Below are positions 1-11,418 of a stretch of 64,000 nucleotides of DNA, piece after piece. Each line of letters starts with the position of its first letter. Position 1 is the first letter of the stretch. Origin of the DNA: Zygnema cylindricum (taxonomy: Eukaryota > Streptophyta > Zygnematophyceae > Zygnematales > Zygnemataceae); assembly GCA_037447655.1 (NCBI GenBank), contig JBBHKE010001556.1, forward strand, positions 1 through 64,000. Direction: 5' to 3'. A model generated the notes under the pieces. It ran no database searches. It was given only the letters and a program-made list of their open reading frames with translations, and was not told the DNA's origin. The translations under genes and the position numbers were made by a program.

Positions 1-1590
1 TGGACATTGTGGTTTGGTACACTGTAGCCTACCACCATTGGCCGGTTCAAGAGGATTTTCCGGTTATGCCTTCGACTCTCGGAGGTTTCGATATAAAACC
101 GGCGAATTTTTTCGAGGCAAATCCGGCGATTCGAGCTCAATCTTTTACCGAAAACCAAATGCCTTCTTGCTCGAAATCATCGAAGCGGTTTCCCTTGTGA
201 GTAGTTTTTTTGATTTCGGGGATTTTTTATTTATTTTGAGGACATTTTTTGGTTTTGAGGAAGTTCTTTTGGTTTTGAGGATTTTTTTTGGTTTTGAGGA
301 AGTTCTTTGGTTTTTGGTTTACTTGGTTTTGGGTAAGTTTTTTTGGATTTTGGCCAAGTTTTGTGTTTTTCGGATTAAGTTGAAGGTCTGGTATTGTTTT
401 TTTTTTGCTTTTTAGTCTTTCAAATTGATTGCTCAAACTTAAAGTATTTGACTTTTTTTGGCACTCAATAATCATAATTCTTCCTGTTAGGCGTTGAATG
501 TTTTTTTTGAGGGAAGATACGTAAAGGTCTCTACTTTCAATCTCGATGTGGCGATCAAGAATCGTAAAATTTTGTGATGAAGATGGTTTCTTTTGAGTTT
601 TTTAAACTTTTTTAGCTAAGGGCAGTGTAGTCAAATTTAGGATGATGCTCCACTGTTTTATAGCTTAAATACTGGTTTATATACTCTTGTTTCTTGTTCA
701 TATTTTAACCAAATTTGATTGACTTTTATTGTGCAGGAACATTTGAAATTTATATTCGAGTTTAGAAGATATTATTTTAGTTTTAAGTCGATTCGCTGAA
801 GGTGAAACTTTGTTCAAAAAGAGAGAGGGAGAGATAGAGCGTGATCGTCTCGTAGTGTAAATGTTTTTAGCTATGCGGAATTTGCTGTAGTTTCTGGGTT
901 ATTCTTTGTTTTTATATTTTCCTGTCTTATCTAGAATAATAGAATAAGAATTTCCTTAGTGTATTTTATAATAGAAGGGATAGTTTTTTAGTTTGGCGGT
1001 CGGTCTAGAAATGTGTCTCCAACGAATGCAGAAATGTGTCTCTAGTAATCTTTTTTTTTTTGTGTTCCCGGTTTTATTAGTCAGCCTAGCGCTATCCGTG
1101 GCACACAGGTAAATTTTGTGAAAACTATTATTAAATTGTAGAAACTATTTTGTGAAAACTATGTCGACATAATGATCTTACTATTTCTAGGTTAAGAAAA
1201 GGTAAGAACAGTTTACAAATAAGAAAAAAGATATCACAACTTTTGGATGTTGATTCCATTGCATGTCATGGCTCTCACTCACAATAAATTCTCCTTGCAA
1301 AAATTTCGAGAACAAAAAATCGAACACAAAAGCTATACGTTTTTGAAGTATTAAAGCACCACAGTAGAATTCTCGAACATAAATCCGTTCCCCCGTGAGA
1401 ACTGAGAAGCCTCGCAACAAATCATTAGGGTTTCGGCTCATTCTGCCAGACCAATGGGGAGCGAGGCATGTCACTCCGGGAATTGCGGAGCAAATGCGAT
1501 TACATCAATTCACTCGTGCGTGTCATTTGCGACGTATAGCATCCAACGCCGTACCAATGAGACGGGGAACCTTACCTGTAGCTAAATGAA
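1..1590. other. AT-rich intergenic sequence, no gene seen
   Basis: No supported gene. Positions about 225-370 hold a degenerate T-rich tandem motif (TTTTGGTTTTGAGGA). A related phrase, AAATGTGTCTC, occurs twice near 1010-1045. Open frames here are short and low in complexity. Confidence 0.6.
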
Positions 1591-1593
1591 GAG

Positions 1594-2515
1594 TACACCT
1601 TGAATCGCTATTTAGGTTGGACTTCCATTAGGCGTCCCAGTAATTATACGGAACATTTTACTGAAGGGCGTGCCTTCCATTAGGTCGCATCTGTAAACCT
1701 GTGTGGCTCATTCTGGTTGGTAACACGTAGGTTAATATTCGATGCTTAAAATCTTGAAAGAATCTCCGAATGCAATGTCAGAACGCAATATCTGTACGGG
1801 CCGAGGTAATATCTGTACTAGCGGAGATAATATCTGTACCACCCGGAGGTAATTAATGACTCGTACAGAGGGCATTAAATGTACTACCCAAAATTTCAAA
1901 ACGCAACGACAAAAAGGCGGCGGCAAACTTTGATGGTGGGAGCGTGACGGGATAATTTTGGCGGATTCGCAGCCACCCTGGCGGAAGGCACATGGCCCAT
2001 GCGACGTGTATGCACATAAGCGCGCGCTCATCCTGGATTCTTTTACCTTTTCCACGCGGCCTATTTTTACACGTTCTGTATTCGAGAACTGTCCTCACTG
2101 TGCACGGTCTTACAAAACTGTAGGGTTGGTGACGTGGCTTCACAGATAAAAAGTATAATTGAATCCGACGGTCCTAATTTACGCCTACAACCTTGGACAA
2201 TTTTCTGTAATGTTGTTTTCGTTGAAAAAAAAAAAAAGACTCTACAAACTTGTACGAAACAGTACGGCCTTCTGTAAAAAACCCCACTTTTTCGCTAATG
2301 GAAGTCCACCCTTAAGGTTAATAATTTCTTCGTCGCTCAAAACATCTTTTTCCCGTACACACTTGTCCGATTTTCAATTTGAGACCGCCAATCGGAAGCT
2401 GAGAATATTACCTTTCAATCGCAACCGTCAGATATACAAGCAGACAGGTGTGTTCAGAGAGAACATGTTTTAAGAAATGAAAAAAGCATTAACATTAATA
2501 GCGATTCACGGTGTA
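1594..2515. mobile_element. TA-flanked TIR element (copy 1), split by a hAT-type insertion
   Basis: The left end at 1594 reads TACACCTTGAATCGCTATT and the right end at 2515 is the reverse complement of the family end. Removing the hAT-like insert at 1613-2314 leaves a unit of about 220 bp. Its interior matches the copies at 6730, 34838, 41257 and 49103: two facing arms containing CTCCGTACACAC. It has no coding capacity. Confidence 0.75.
1613..2314. mobile_element. Non-autonomous hAT-like element N1
   Basis: The left end is TAGGTTGGACTTCCATTAGG. The right end, read on the - strand, is TAAGGGTGGACTTCCATTAG. Both ends resemble those around the hAT transposase at 7114-11418. It is about 700 bp and has no transposase. 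It sits 19 bp inside a TA-flanked element. I see no convincing 8-bp target duplication, so the exact ends are uncertain. Confidence 0.6.
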
Positions 2516-2916
2516 CTGTCCATCTACGTGACGCCTTCACGATTCGTTAAAATCGACATACACGTGCAGATGTTGTGCATCAAAACAGCTAGTGCACGTG
2601 TATCGAACTGTAATAAATGTGGATTTTTAAACGGGTGAAACCGCCCTAAATCGGTGCAAAAGGGAGGGTATGAAAAAACGTTTTTCTCTCGTAAGCTTTG
2701 CGGCTGCGCTACGCAGAACATATCGAAACGTGCGGAATTTAGTGTAGATATGACCATCCGACCGATATTCAGTATCTCGTACCGCGAGGAATCGGATTCC
2801 AACTATCTGAATTCGCCCTCGATATGAATTCCTACCTTTGAAGTTTAAATTTGAAATCCACCATACTGTTCACATCTGTCATTGTCTACTTGTCAAGAAC
2901 GAGTAAGCGTTCGATT

Positions 2917-3706
2917 TAGGGTGAACCTCCATCAGGCATTTATAGTAATCGTACGGAGACGTTACTGGCAGTAATATTTGTATCACTTCTCCATCAAGTT
3001 GTGCCAGCGAAGCACCAATTGTTGACGTGCTAGATTGCGATTGGAACCACGTAGGACCTTGTTCAACCAGCCGAGAATATTAAAAGATTTGAATATCAAA
3101 AAATTTAAACGGCATATGTACAGACGAACTCATATTTAAATATCTAGCAGCGCTACGCGAATGTACAATTTGTACGTTCTTGTCATTTTGTTGTACCAAC
3201 CGTTTCGAAATCATTTTCAAAATGAAAATTTGTACTTTATCGTTTGCCATTATGTTTTGTACGCAAAGTCCTTTCCACGAAGGAAAAGAGTTGTCCGAGA
3301 GATATTTTGCGTCAAAGATTTTTTCGTCGCTTTCGAATCTGCCTTGCACGAAGGCACGTGGTCTTTGGCGATAGTGAGGTCGTCATCGCTCGTCCGCCGT
3401 GCATGATACCTTTTTGTTTCCAAGTGTACCAGTAAACACGTCCAGTATTTGGCAAGTCTCCTTCTGAGGACAATTGAGGAAACTTGCCACAAACTGGTCA
3501 GAAAGAGTGTTTGCTTCGAAAAACTCAAAATCGAACGGTCAAAATTTTCATCCAAAAGTTTGGAGAATCTAGACGAATCTTCAGTAATCATGTTTTATAT
3601 ATAAAAAAAACAGTACGGCCTTGTACGAAAATGCGCTGGCCTTGTTTGAAAATGCGCTTTTTCCAGTAATGAACCTCAATTTTCGCTTTATAGAGGTTCA
3701 CCCTTT
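2917..3706. mobile_element. Non-autonomous hAT-like element N2
   Basis: The left end is TAGGGTGAACCTCCATCAGG and the right end is its imperfect reverse complement, ending in TTCACCCTTT. Next to the left end is the family motif GTAATCGTACGG. It is about 790 bp and non-coding. The next element of the family starts only 10 bp further on. Confidence 0.55.
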
Positions 3707-3716
3707 ACCTTTTCTC

Positions 3717-4200
3717 TTAGGGCGAAGTTCCATTAGGGCATCATGTAATTGTACGACCTACATTACAGAATGCTACAATGTGAACGAAGTTCCATTGCGC
3801 AGAGTTTGTAATCCACGTGTTAGTAAAATGGTGGTTCCACGTAACTAGAGATATGATATTGAAAATCGTCAATGATTTTTACACAGACCAAAAATCTTCA
3901 TTTGCGTACCATGTACATGCGTATGAGATCATCGTTCAACACAAATTTTGCATTTTTTGCAAACGCCTTGTTAGATACCACCGCATTTTTGTAGAGTTCC
4001 TGATTTTTCGCGTGACGAATTAGCGTAGCCAAAAATACTGTGATGATTGGGCGCTAAAAATAGCGTGACGAAAGTGCGTTACGACATTTCGTTTGTATTT
4101 TTTTTTGGATTTTTGAATGCGTATATCGTGTGCGAAGTTTTTTGATTTCCGGACCAAAGGCCTACCATAAAAACGCCTACTTTTGAACTATGCTTAACTA
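3717..4200. mobile_element. hAT-like element N3, truncated
   Basis: It begins TAGGGCGAAGTTCCATTAGG followed by GTAATTGTACG. Inside, 3820-3880 resembles 7205-7280 and 4020-4160 resembles 10995-11120. It is therefore an internally deleted relative of the transposase-bearing element. The right end is not visible because a foldback begins at about 4203. Confidence 0.5.
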
Positions 4201-4202
4201 CA

Positions 4203-5581
4203 TAGTACACATATATATATGTAAACATAATTATATGGGAATTGCTAATCGCAAAGACGATTTTTGCTGCGCGCAGGTAGTTGTCATAAATTGTACATTT
4301 GAAGTACAATTTCGTACAAGCTACGTATCTTTAATTTCAGATATGACGGTCAATCCGTCGAACAACTTTAACAGGCGGATTATTGTGCCGGCGGTTAAGA
4401 AAGTGCCGCACTTGCAAACGTCGACCGTCATAAAAAAAAAAAAAATCACACGGCTGGCGCAGGTTTATTGTAACCAAACTGCGGCAGCCACATATAAATA
4501 AAATGGTTGCGCGCGGGTAGTTTATCACTTCACGTTAGCCGCAAAAATGAAATCAACTCGTTGTCACGTCCACCGTGGACGTGACGACCTGTCAATTTAG
4601 TTTCGTCGATATTTATACGCGGGTAATCGGGTACGCATTTTTATATTGTACGAAGTTTAATTGGTTTCGTGCGAGTTTACACATGTTGTACGTCGTCCTT
4701 TAATATGTGTCCAATTTCAATGTAACGGTTCGCGAGTTGATTTCATTTTTGCAGTAAACTACACCACGAATCGTTATTAGTGTCAAATTTTAAATAGTGT
4801 TGAAAAAAATTACCTTATTTGATGCTAATTAAGAATTTGATTTTTTTTTTTAAAGGTGTATTCTAATTTCGGCATTATGCTAATTTGGGAACAGCAAAAA
4901 TGGAATAATTGCCGTATAATTATAAACATTAATATATGTATTCGTACAAAACATTTGAAATCGTACGCCGTCGTGAAATTTAAGTATCCGTACATGACAG
5001 ACTAATTTACGTGTCATAATAATCCAGTTTTTTTAGCGCACGTTCATATGCGAGCGCGTCTGATTTAATTCATTTTTTGTAATTTTTTCACTTTAAAAGG
5101 TACATTTATGTACCGCCTGACATCGACCGTACACCACACTATTTATATCTTATTGTACTTTTGTACTTTACGCTATTTTGTACGGTACCTTAATTAACGT
5201 CAAGGAAAAATTAAAATCATGTATCCTATTTGAGGAAAAAAATCAAAATTTTAAGAACCCAAATTAGTGACTTTGACACTAATAACGATTCGCGGTGACC
5301 TGCGCGCAGCCATTTTATTTATATGTGGCTGCCGCAGTTTGGTTACAATAAACCTGCGCCGGCCGTGTGATTTTTTTTTTTTTTTTATGACGGTCGACGT
5401 TTGCAAGCGCGACACTTTTTTAACCGCCGGTACAATATTCCGCCAGTCAAAGTTGTTCGACGGATTGACCGTCAAATCTGAAATTAAAGGTACGTAGCCT
5501 GTACGAAATTGTACTTCAAATGTACAATTCCTGACAACTACCTGCGCGCAGCAAAAATCGTCTCTGCGATTAGCAATTCCC

Positions 5582-5600
<19 letters not shown>
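4203..5600. mobile_element. Large nested foldback element
   Basis: Arms of about 310 bp (4215-4523 and 5298-5600) are inverted copies of each other, each containing GACGGTCGACGTTTGCAAG or its complement. Between them lie a smaller foldback (4517-4761, ends GTAGTTTA...TAAACTAC) and a TA-flanked TIR element (4762-5297). No coding region. The right arm runs into an expanded (AT)n tract. Confidence 0.75.
4762..5297. mobile_element. TA-flanked TIR element (copy 2), about 540 bp
   Basis: The ends are CACCACGAATCGTTATTAG and, in reverse complement, CACCGCGAATCGTTATTAG. Both continue with TGTCAAA, so the arms match for about 26 bp with one mismatch. The interior carries ACCACACTATTTA, the mark of the 500-620 bp class. 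Left flank is TA; right flank is AC, probably mutated. Confidence 0.75.
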
Positions 5601-5640
<40 letters not shown>

Positions 5641-5670
5641 TTATATATATGCATATATAAATATGATATA
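5583..5670. repeat. (AT)n microsatellite
   Basis: About 25 AT dinucleotides followed by degenerate ATGT steps, at the outer edge of the foldback right arm. The matching place in the left arm (about 4210) has only five or six AT steps, so the expansion happened after the arms formed. Confidence 0.9.
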
Positions 5671-5699
5671 TATCAATTCGTGTCTTGTTTACTTCCGTC

Positions 5700-6140
5700 C
5701 GTACTCCGTTCACTTTGTACGGCAAGTGGCACTGGGCCTGGTTCGGATCTGTTTTGTCCGGCTCGGTTCGGTTGTGGGCCAAACCGGACGGCTCGTTTTG
5801 AAGCCTGTATGGAGAATTGGAGATTGATAAACCAAACCAGACCGTTAGATTCTGCAACTGAACGGTTCAAATCGTTGAACTGTCCAATTTTCTTTAAATA
5901 CGGTAAAATGACCTATGTCCTAAAATGAAAAAATGTCGTAAAATTTAACGTACTAAAGTTAATTATTACGTACATTTGTGGCCTGTCTTTTATGTATTTA
6001 TATTCTTATAGCTTTGTAATTCATGCATAGATGTCTCATGCGCATACAACGCATGCATGAAACGCCCAAAAATTAACGAATATGCGTACGAAATAAAATT
6101 CAAAAGTTTTTAGAATGCGTTGACGACTTTGACTTCATAC
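5700..6140. other. Repeat-derived intergenic sequence
   Basis: 5720-5880 contains GGCCAAACCGGACGG and shares this composition with 11980-12170, suggesting a dispersed repeat. 6070-6135 resembles 7380-7443 of the hAT element. No gene is supported. Confidence 0.4.
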
Positions 6141-6731
6141 TACACCGTGAATCGTTATTAGCGTTGAGAAATTATTAGTGTTAAAAACTAATTAGCGTTA
6201 TTAACACTACTTACGATTTTCATTTAAAAAAAAAATGTTTACTACTAATTGATCATTAATTCAGTTTTGGTACGACAGATCTGCCATCAGGATATTCACA
6301 ATAAAATAGGTAAAAGTACAAAATCTGACAAATCGTACACTGTCGCGTACTTTGACTCTAATTCTTTTATAATTATAATTTGGGTGTTCGCGCGAATAGT
6401 TATTACGTCACACATATATTTACACTAAAATAGGTACAATCTTATTATGTCGCTTATTCTGAGCGTAGTTTACTTTTTCATGCGATCGCGATTATTTTAA
6501 TCCATGTTTCGTACTTTTTTACTTAACAAAGTACAATTGTGTACGGACGGACACGTCCGTACACCACACTATTCAATAATATCATAAATTATAATTATGA
6601 ACGCAAATTCTTTAGAACCGTAATTATTGTAAAAGGAAAATTTAGTATTTTCAATTCTATTTCGGGTTTTGGAATCAAAATTTTGTGGCGCCGATATAGA
6701 GTTCATAACGCTAATAACGATTCGCGGTGTA
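6141..6731. mobile_element. TA-flanked TIR element (copy 3), about 590 bp
   Basis: It starts TACACCGTGAATCGTTATTA and ends with the reverse complement of the same end followed by TA. The interior has the ACCACACTATT motif near 6562 and repeated ATTAGCG/ATTAGTG words next to the left TIR. Non-coding. Confidence 0.8.
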
Positions 6732-6955
6732 CCGTGTATGGCTATTAGTGTTAAACTGTTAATAATTTTTACGCCACTTAAAACATTTTTTATCCGTACA
6801 CACTTGTCCGATTTTTAAGTTGAGACCGCTATTGGAAGCTAATAATCTTATATTTCGATCGAAACCGTCAGATCTACAATCCGACATGTGTGTACGGAGA
6901 AAATATGTTTTAAGTGGCAAAAAAATCATTAACACTAATAGCGATTCACGGGTTA
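6730..6955. mobile_element. TA-flanked TIR element (copy 4), about 225 bp foldback class
   Basis: The right end reads AACACTAATAGCGATTCACG. The left end (TACCGTGTATGGCTATTAG) is decayed and overlaps the right end of copy 3. The facing arms around 6790 and 6895 carry TCCGTACACAC and its complement. Confidence 0.65.
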
Positions 6956-7576
6956 CAGTAGCGGTGTTTAAAAAGGGTACATTTTCATACATTCCGTATA
7001 TTTTAGTACAGCTGCCTTACGTTTTACGTACATTACATATAGTGTCCATATTTTTCCGTACATTTTAGGGCTATTTATTTTAGGATTTTTTTACTACATT
7101 TTCGTACATTCCCTTTGTGTGAAGTTCCATCAAAAGTTTTTGTAATTGTACGGCAAACTCTAGAGACCTGGTCAATTGAGTCGATGTTCCATCACGTAGA
7201 GTTTGTAAGCCACGTGTTCTAAAATGATTGGCGCCATGCAAGCTACGATCCGATATTGAATATCTTTCAGATTTTAAACACCGACAAACTTAACTTCAAA
7301 TCTTGACTTGCGTACCATGTATCTGCGTACGAAGCATAGAGGTTTCATTCGTAGTATGCGCACGGTAAAAAACTTTGAAAAAGAATGCATATGCGCATTA
7401 TTCAAAATTTCATATTTTTTAAAATGCGTTGACCAGCTTTGACTTATTATATAATAAAAATACGAAAACTCAAAAAAAAAATTCAGAGTTAAAATACAAT
7501 ACGACATTTTAAACTATTAAAGTATTAATCGATATTTCTATGCTCCAAACTTTACCAGTGTCGTCGGTGCCTCATC

Positions 7577-8333
7577 AGCAACCAGCGACCACACTTCCTG
7601 GTCGCTGAAACAGTGAACCAGAGGTCAGCGACTAGGCTGCCTCGTCGCTGGTCAGCAGTCAGCGACTAGGCTGCCTCTTCGCTGGTCAGCAGTCAGCGAC
7701 TAGGCTGCCTCGTCGCTGGTCAGCAGTCAGCGACTAGGCTGCCTCGTCGCTGGTCAGCAGTCAGCGACTAGGCTGCCTCGTCGCTGGTCAGCAGTCAGCG
7801 ACTAGGCTGCCTCGTCGCTGGTCAGCAGTCAGCGACTAGGCTGCCTCGTCGCTTGTCAACAATCAGCGACTAGGCTGCCTCGTCGCTGGTCAGCAATCAG
7901 CGACTAGGCTGCCTCGTCGCTGGTCTGCAGTCAGCGACTAGGCTGCCTCGTCGCTAGTCAGCAGTCAGCGACTAGGCTGCCTCTTCGCTGGTCAGCAGTC
8001 AGCGACTAGGCTGCCTCGTCGCTGGTCAGCAGTCAGCGACTAGGCTGCCTCGTCGCTGGTCAGCAGTCAGCGACTAGGCTGCCTCGTCGCTGGTCAGCAG
8101 TCAGCGACTAGGCTGCCTCGTCGCTGGTCAGCAGTCAGCGACTAGGCTGCCTCGTCGCTGGTCAGCAGTCAGCGACTAGGCTGCCTCGTCGCTTGTCAAC
8201 AATCAGCGACTAGGCTGCCTCGTCGCTGGTCAGCAATCAGCGACTAGGCTGCCTCTTCGCTGGTCAGCAGTCAGCGACTAGGCTGCCTCTTCCCTGGTCA
8301 GCAATCTGCGACTAGTCTGCCTCGTCGCTAGTT
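7577..8333. repeat. 34-bp minisatellite with about 22 copies and higher-order structure
   Basis: The unit contains AGCGACTAGGCTGCCTCG followed by TCGCTGGTCAGCAGTC, giving a 34-bp period. AGCGAC and GTCGCT within each unit can pair as a hairpin. A rare variant (GCTTGTCAACAATC) occurs at 7851 and again at 8191, and CAGCAATC at 7891 and 8231. Both pairs are exactly 340 bp apart, so ten-unit blocks were duplicated together. It ends about 230 bp beyond the transposase stop codon. Confidence 0.9.
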
Positions 8334-8563
8334 CAACATTACATCATGGTTCCATTACAACATGCTCACATATAATATTTTAAAATCGACAATTGAAGCA
8401 AAAAATGGCCATGTTACAAGATTTTAACATTGAAAAAAGAAAAAAATATAATTGAAGCAAAAATAACCGTTTTTGTATTCATGTGAGTGAAATGGCATAG
8501 TTTACACATAAAAACTTGGTCAAGTCATTAACGACCGTGAATGGAGCTACAACATTAACCTCT

Positions 8564-10540
8564 CTACTCTAAATCTAACTCATCCATATTTTGGTCTGAC
8601 TCCTCTTCAACTACACCCCCTTCCTCTCCCTCTACCCCCCCTTCCTCTTCCTCCCATGCTATCATAGCCTCCTCATAGCTAACATCCCTGGTTTGGTGTG
8701 CTAACCTCAGATTGCTAAATACCCAAACCAGGTCATTGGCCCTCTTAGCCGTCAGTCTGTTCCGTTTTTTAGAGTGAATATGGTCATAGGTTGACCAATT
8801 CCTCTCACATGAGCTGGCAACCGAGCATTGGGCAAGGACCCTAGTTGCTACCCTCTGCAAGATAGGCGTGACAGCCCCAAACCGCTGCCACCACTTCCAC
8901 CCTGGCATCATCTTAGCACAAGCTAATGTTACCTCCCTCCCAAATACACCCTCAAAACCCCTATACTTAGTTAACTCAATGTAGGCCGCAGTCTGGTCCG
9001 CCACACGTGGTAACATCCTCTGAAGGATAGTGTGGAAGCCTTCCATGACGATTACATCGGTCTCTTGCCCATATTCAGAACTTTGGTACTCAGGATCAAG
9101 TACGAAGCCGGCTGCATGTATGGGGCTATATGCCATCCCCCATCTAGCCAACCAAGATTCTTTTAACTCCTCCAAAACGTGCACTATTTCGGAGTTTCCT
9201 TCTCCTCCATTGGTCGATATATTATTTAAGTATTGACCAATCATGTGAAAACCATAATATACCTTCCCCACATTTGGGGCCCCTTTGTCACACTCCCTCA
9301 TCAATCGTACCACAGGCTCTGAAACTGTCACAGCTTCTTTCACTCTTATCCAAAATCCCGGGCTCAAAATGTGGCCTTTGATCTTAGTCCCCTCAACCTT
9401 GTATGCAGGCTTACCCATCCACTGCCTATAGTCATCATCAAACATTAAACGCTCGAGGCTATCCTTCACCTCTAAAAACCTTTGGAGCATGATAAAGTTT
9501 GTCGCAAACCGAGTCTCTCCAGGTTTCAAAAGTCGGAGTGTCGAGATTTTGTTAAAGATGGATACACTCATATTGTGGTTTGTGATAAATCTCAACACCT
9601 CCTTTGCCTCTTTGACGGGTGTCGAGATAAAAGACAACTTACCCCAATCCTCCAACAACATGTCCAAAATATGGGCAGAACATGGCGTCCATGTCAGAGA
9701 AGGGTACTTGCTCATGAGCAAAGAGGCTGCCGCTTTGTTAACAGGAGCAGAATCTGTCACAATTTGGACCACATGCTCCACCCCTACCGCAAGAACTCCT
9801 TTCTCCAACACCTTACGAACATATTCGGCATCTTTACATTGCCCACTAGTGTTTTCCGCCATAAGAAACATATCCCCCTTTGGGGTGACAGCTAGAATGT
9901 TCAGGAGAGGCGTTTGGTCAACAGCTGTCCAACCATCTGATGTGACAGTGGCACCAGTGACTTTCATAGTCTCCATGTAACTCTGCAAATCGTTAGTTAT
10001 CGTCGCCTTAGTCACAGTTAATAGACGAGTTCTCATGGCATCTCGGTGGGGTAACTTATAACACTCCCCTATCTCCCCGGTCAGCTTCACTGCAGCCTTG
10101 AAATAGTGGTCTTTTAATAAACTAAATGGCAAGCCATTGGCAAAGAATGCCTTGGCCCATGCTTCATCTACCTCCTTCATATTTTGCTTATTGAAAGCAT
10201 CTCGGATTTTCGTCTGCACCCCTTTCACCTTGTTGCTCTGGCTAGACGCGATAGCACTTCCAGTAAGTCTCTCCAGAACGGATATTGTACGCTTTTGAGA
10301 GTCGTGAGAAGCCTTGTCTATTTCCATTACACTTAACTCTGCTTTCACATCATCCGGACATAATTTGCATGGCCTGATTCCTGCATTCTTCACGTTTCCT
10401 AAAAGGTGGTTCCTAATCCTGGTGGCTTGTGCATTATACTGTAATTTGCAGTACACACAAATGCACAATTTATTGTCCCCAAGTATACCACCAGTTGGAG
10501 CTACAACATGCTCCCACTCTGTTCCTCGAATCCTTGGCAT
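8564..10540 (-). CDS. hAT-family transposase (BED finger, DUF659, hAT C-terminal dimerisation domain)
   Basis: This intronless ORF of 658 codons probably encodes a cut-and-paste transposase acting in the nucleus on the ends of its own element. Near the N terminus, Cys28, Cys31, His45 and Cys58 look like a BED-type zinc finger that would bind DNA. A DUF659/RNase-H-like region follows (about residues 150-300), with TSDGWT and VTDSAP each supplying a candidate catalytic Asp. The C terminus has SSCERNWSTYDHIHSKKRNR, the classic hAT dimerisation signature and probable source of the catalytic Glu. The tail is very acidic. Length is usual for the family and there is no internal stop or frameshift, so it may be functional or recently active. 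The ATG at 10540 opens the frame; an upstream exon cannot be excluded. Confidence 0.92.
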   Translation of the reverse strand: MPRIRGTEWEHVVAPTGGILGDNKLCICVYCKLQYNAQATRIRNHLLGNVKNAGIRPCKLCPDDVKAELSVMEIDKASHDSQKRTISVLERLTGSAIASSQSNKVKGVQTKIRDAFNKQNMKEVDEAWAKAFFANGLPFSLLKDHYFKAAVKLTGEIGECYKLPHRDAMRTRLLTVTKATITNDLQSYMETMKVTGATVTSDGWTAVDQTPLLNILAVTPKGDMFLMAENTSGQCKDAEYVRKVLEKGVLAVGVEHVVQIVTDSAPVNKAAASLLMSKYPSLTWTPCSAHILDMLLEDWGKLSFISTPVKEAKEVLRFITNHNMSVSIFNKISTLRLLKPGETRFATNFIMLQRFLEVKDSLERLMFDDDYRQWMGKPAYKVEGTKIKGHILSPGFWIRVKEAVTVSEPVVRLMRECDKGAPNVGKVYYGFHMIGQYLNNISTNGGEGNSEIVHVLEELKESWLARWGMAYSPIHAAGFVLDPEYQSSEYGQETDVIVMEGFHTILQRMLPRVADQTAAYIELTKYRGFEGVFGREVTLACAKMMPGWKWWQRFGAVTPILQRVATRVLAQCSVASSCERNWSTYDHIHSKKRNRLTAKRANDLVWVFSNLRLAHQTRDVSYEEAMIAWEEEEGGVEGEEGGVVEEESDQNMDELDLE

Positions 10541-10570
10541 GGCTGCGTTTACGAAAGTTCGCGGAGGCTA

Positions 10571-11418
10571 AAGAGAGATTTCAATGGCGGCTCTAGTGAG
10601 GCTTCAAATGCGGCTACAATGGTGGCTTCGTGTCTTCTTGGAAGAAAGGTCAAGAAGTCGAAAAAAATGGAAATGAAGTGACATCGTTTTTTTTTTTTTT
10701 TTTTTAATTACGTACAATTCGCTTTTCCGTACAATTTAGACCCGTACTTTCTGTACGTCCGTACAAGTACAATCCGTACAACCTGTCCGTACACGAATAC
10801 TATACGAAATTTACGAAAAGTTCAAAAAACCCTAAAAAGAATGCATAATCGTAAAAATTTTAAAATTTTAACGAATGAAACCTCTATGGTACGAAGTAAT
10901 CATACGACAAAACTTTTATACTTTTTGCAGACGCCAGTCTGTACGCCAGCTCATTTTTTAGGGTTTCAGTTTTCGAACATAACGAAAGCCCTTTGAGAGA
11001 AATAGTGTGACGAACAAAAGTTACTGAAAATAGCGTGACGAGGGAATGTTACGATATTTCGTTTTTATCTTCGGTTCCATTTTGGAAAGCGCGTGTCATG
11101 TGCAAATCTTAAGATTTTTCGTTGGTTTTCCATCATGACACGTAGCTTAGTCGTCCAGCGTGTCACTATTTTTTTTTTCTGTATCTGCCAACCCACCTCC
11201 TCGAGGTGGGTTGACTGTTATAGAGAAAAATGAAGCGAACTCCTCGCAGATGAACATCCGACGGCCAGTATTACCTCCAAGACATTCGGAGAGTATCGGC
11301 AAGATTCTCTGTAATGTTGTTTTTCGTATAAAAACAAAATAGGCGGTACGATTTGGTACGAAGGGTCGCTGATTTCTGTAAACTACGCCACTTTTCGCCT
11401 GATGGAACGTCACCCTTA
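10571..11418. other. hAT element 5' flank, non-coding
   Basis: The stretch upstream of the transposase start holds a T tract at 10688-10705 and many GTAC-containing words. The segment 10995-11120, related to N3, precedes the TIR ending at 11418. A hairpin CCACCTC...GAGGTGG lies at about 11193-11210. The transposase promoter should be here, but no specific signal is recognisable. Confidence 0.4.

Larger units (their letters stand above)
7114..11418 (-). mobile_element. Candidate autonomous hAT element
   Basis: The left end (TTGTGTGAAGTTCCATCA, then GTAATTGTACGG) and the right end (in reverse complement AAGGGTGACGTTCCATCAGG) match the two end types of the short elements N1 and N2. They enclose an intact hAT transposase ORF on the - strand and a 34-bp minisatellite at its 3' side. 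A clean 8-bp target duplication is not visible. Sequence just outside both ends (6990-7110 and 11420-11540) is itself related, so the element may have entered an older repeat. Confidence 0.6.

Noticed and set aside
7577-8333. CRISPR-like array
   Set aside because: The units are contiguous 34-bp repeats with no unique spacers, in a eukaryotic transposon context. It is a minisatellite.
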